Source: an uncultured Clostridia bacterium | Lineage (GTDB): Bacteria > Bacillota > Clostridia > Oscillospirales > Ruminococcaceae | NCBI GenBank assembly: GCA_944388825.1 | Contig: CALXKG010000078.1 | Coordinates: 1 to 5,359, forward strand | Length of the DNA: 5,359 nucleotides | Reading direction: 5' to 3' | Shown here: in pieces, positions 5,298 through 5,359 of the stretch | Layout: the number at the start of each line of letters is the position of its first letter | Position numbering within the stretch: the first letter of the stretch is position 1 | Notes under the pieces: model-generated | Told to the model about the DNA's origin: nothing | The model's database searches: none | The model's input: only the letters and a program-made list of their open reading frames with translations | Program-made: the position numbers and the translations under genes

Positions 5298-5359
5298 TCA
5301 AACCGACGGCAGGGAATGGGACGGTTTTGCAGTTTTCCACATTGTCAACCGGGAAATGT

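Larger units (their letters stand above)
5119..5359. repeat. Giant imperfect palindrome (fold-back, MITE-like intergenic element)
   Basis: Left arm 5119-5232 (114 nt) pairs with right arm 5238-5359 (122 nt) around loop AAAAA (5233-5237). The outer stem pairs 5119-5149 with 5329-5359, and the inner stem pairs 5150-5232 with 5238-5320. The right arm has one 8-nt bulge (ACGGTTTT, 5321-5328). Only 8 of 114 paired positions mismatch (about 93% complementary), and two of those are G-T wobbles (5135/5343, 5206/5264). The outer end reads ACATTTCCCGGTTGAC inward from both sides. No protein-coding gene is credible inside. The element begins 7 nt after the MFS stop and its right end is the window end, so it may extend further. 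It could be a non-autonomous fold-back/MITE-type repeat or a very long hairpin 3' UTR; copy number cannot be judged from this window. Confidence 0.85.

Noticed and set aside
4920..5340. Minus-strand frames crossing the palindrome and the transporter 3' end
   Set aside because: They read through a strong hairpin and encode repetitive Arg/Pro-rich sequence created by the inverted repeat. No start context or family supports them.
5119..5359. CRISPR array, tRNA or IS element with transposase
   Set aside because: The repeats are inverted rather than regularly spaced, no tRNA cloverleaf motifs were recognised, and no transposase frame is present inside or beside the palindrome.

Overview
The window is high-GC bacterial chromosomal DNA with strong G/C preference at third codon positions and strong Shine-Dalgarno sites (AGGAGG, GAGGAGG). 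An RpiR-type regulator, an XRE/TPR regulator, an MFS_3-like exporter and a YifB/ComM ATPase together suggest a high-GC Firmicute, perhaps a gut Oscillospirales/Ruminococcaceae-like clostridium. That placement is inference from gene content and style, not from a marker gene.

Layout: Positions 1-86 (minus strand) hold the signal peptide of a lipoprotein whose body lies beyond the left edge. A 152-bp divergent intergenic region (87-238) carries a promoter for the rightward genes and a 9-bp inverted repeat. Then come three tightly packed plus-strand genes: a YifB/ComM Mg-chelatase-like AAA+ ATPase (239-1765), a MurR/RpiR-family regulator (1790-2581, 24-nt gap) and an XRE-HTH regulator with a TPR-like C-terminal region (2565-3785, 17-nt overlap with rpiR). 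After an 81-bp gap with three helically phased CCGGTT repeats and a consensus TATAAT box lies a 12-TM major facilitator transporter (3867-5111; a TTG at 3876 is a credible alternative start).

The last 241 bases (5119-5359) are one very large imperfect palindrome. Arms of 114 and 122 nt pair at about 93% around an AAAAA loop, with one 8-nt bulge. Its core looks like a bidirectional intrinsic terminator, and each arm contains a smaller palindrome. It starts 7 nt after the transporter stop codon and its outer end coincides with the window end, so its right boundary is unknown. It is the least explained structure here, and looks like a fold-back/MITE-like intergenic repeat or an unusually long structured 3' element.

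How the parts may work together: comM, rpiR and the xre gene look co-transcribed from the promoter at 188-216, and the overlap suggests translational coupling of the two regulators. The transporter has a perfect -10 but a poor -35 and repeats upstream, which would fit activator control, possibly by one of the two neighbouring regulators. That link is inference. No complete undescribed multi-gene system is evident; the palindrome and the paired regulators deserve follow-up.
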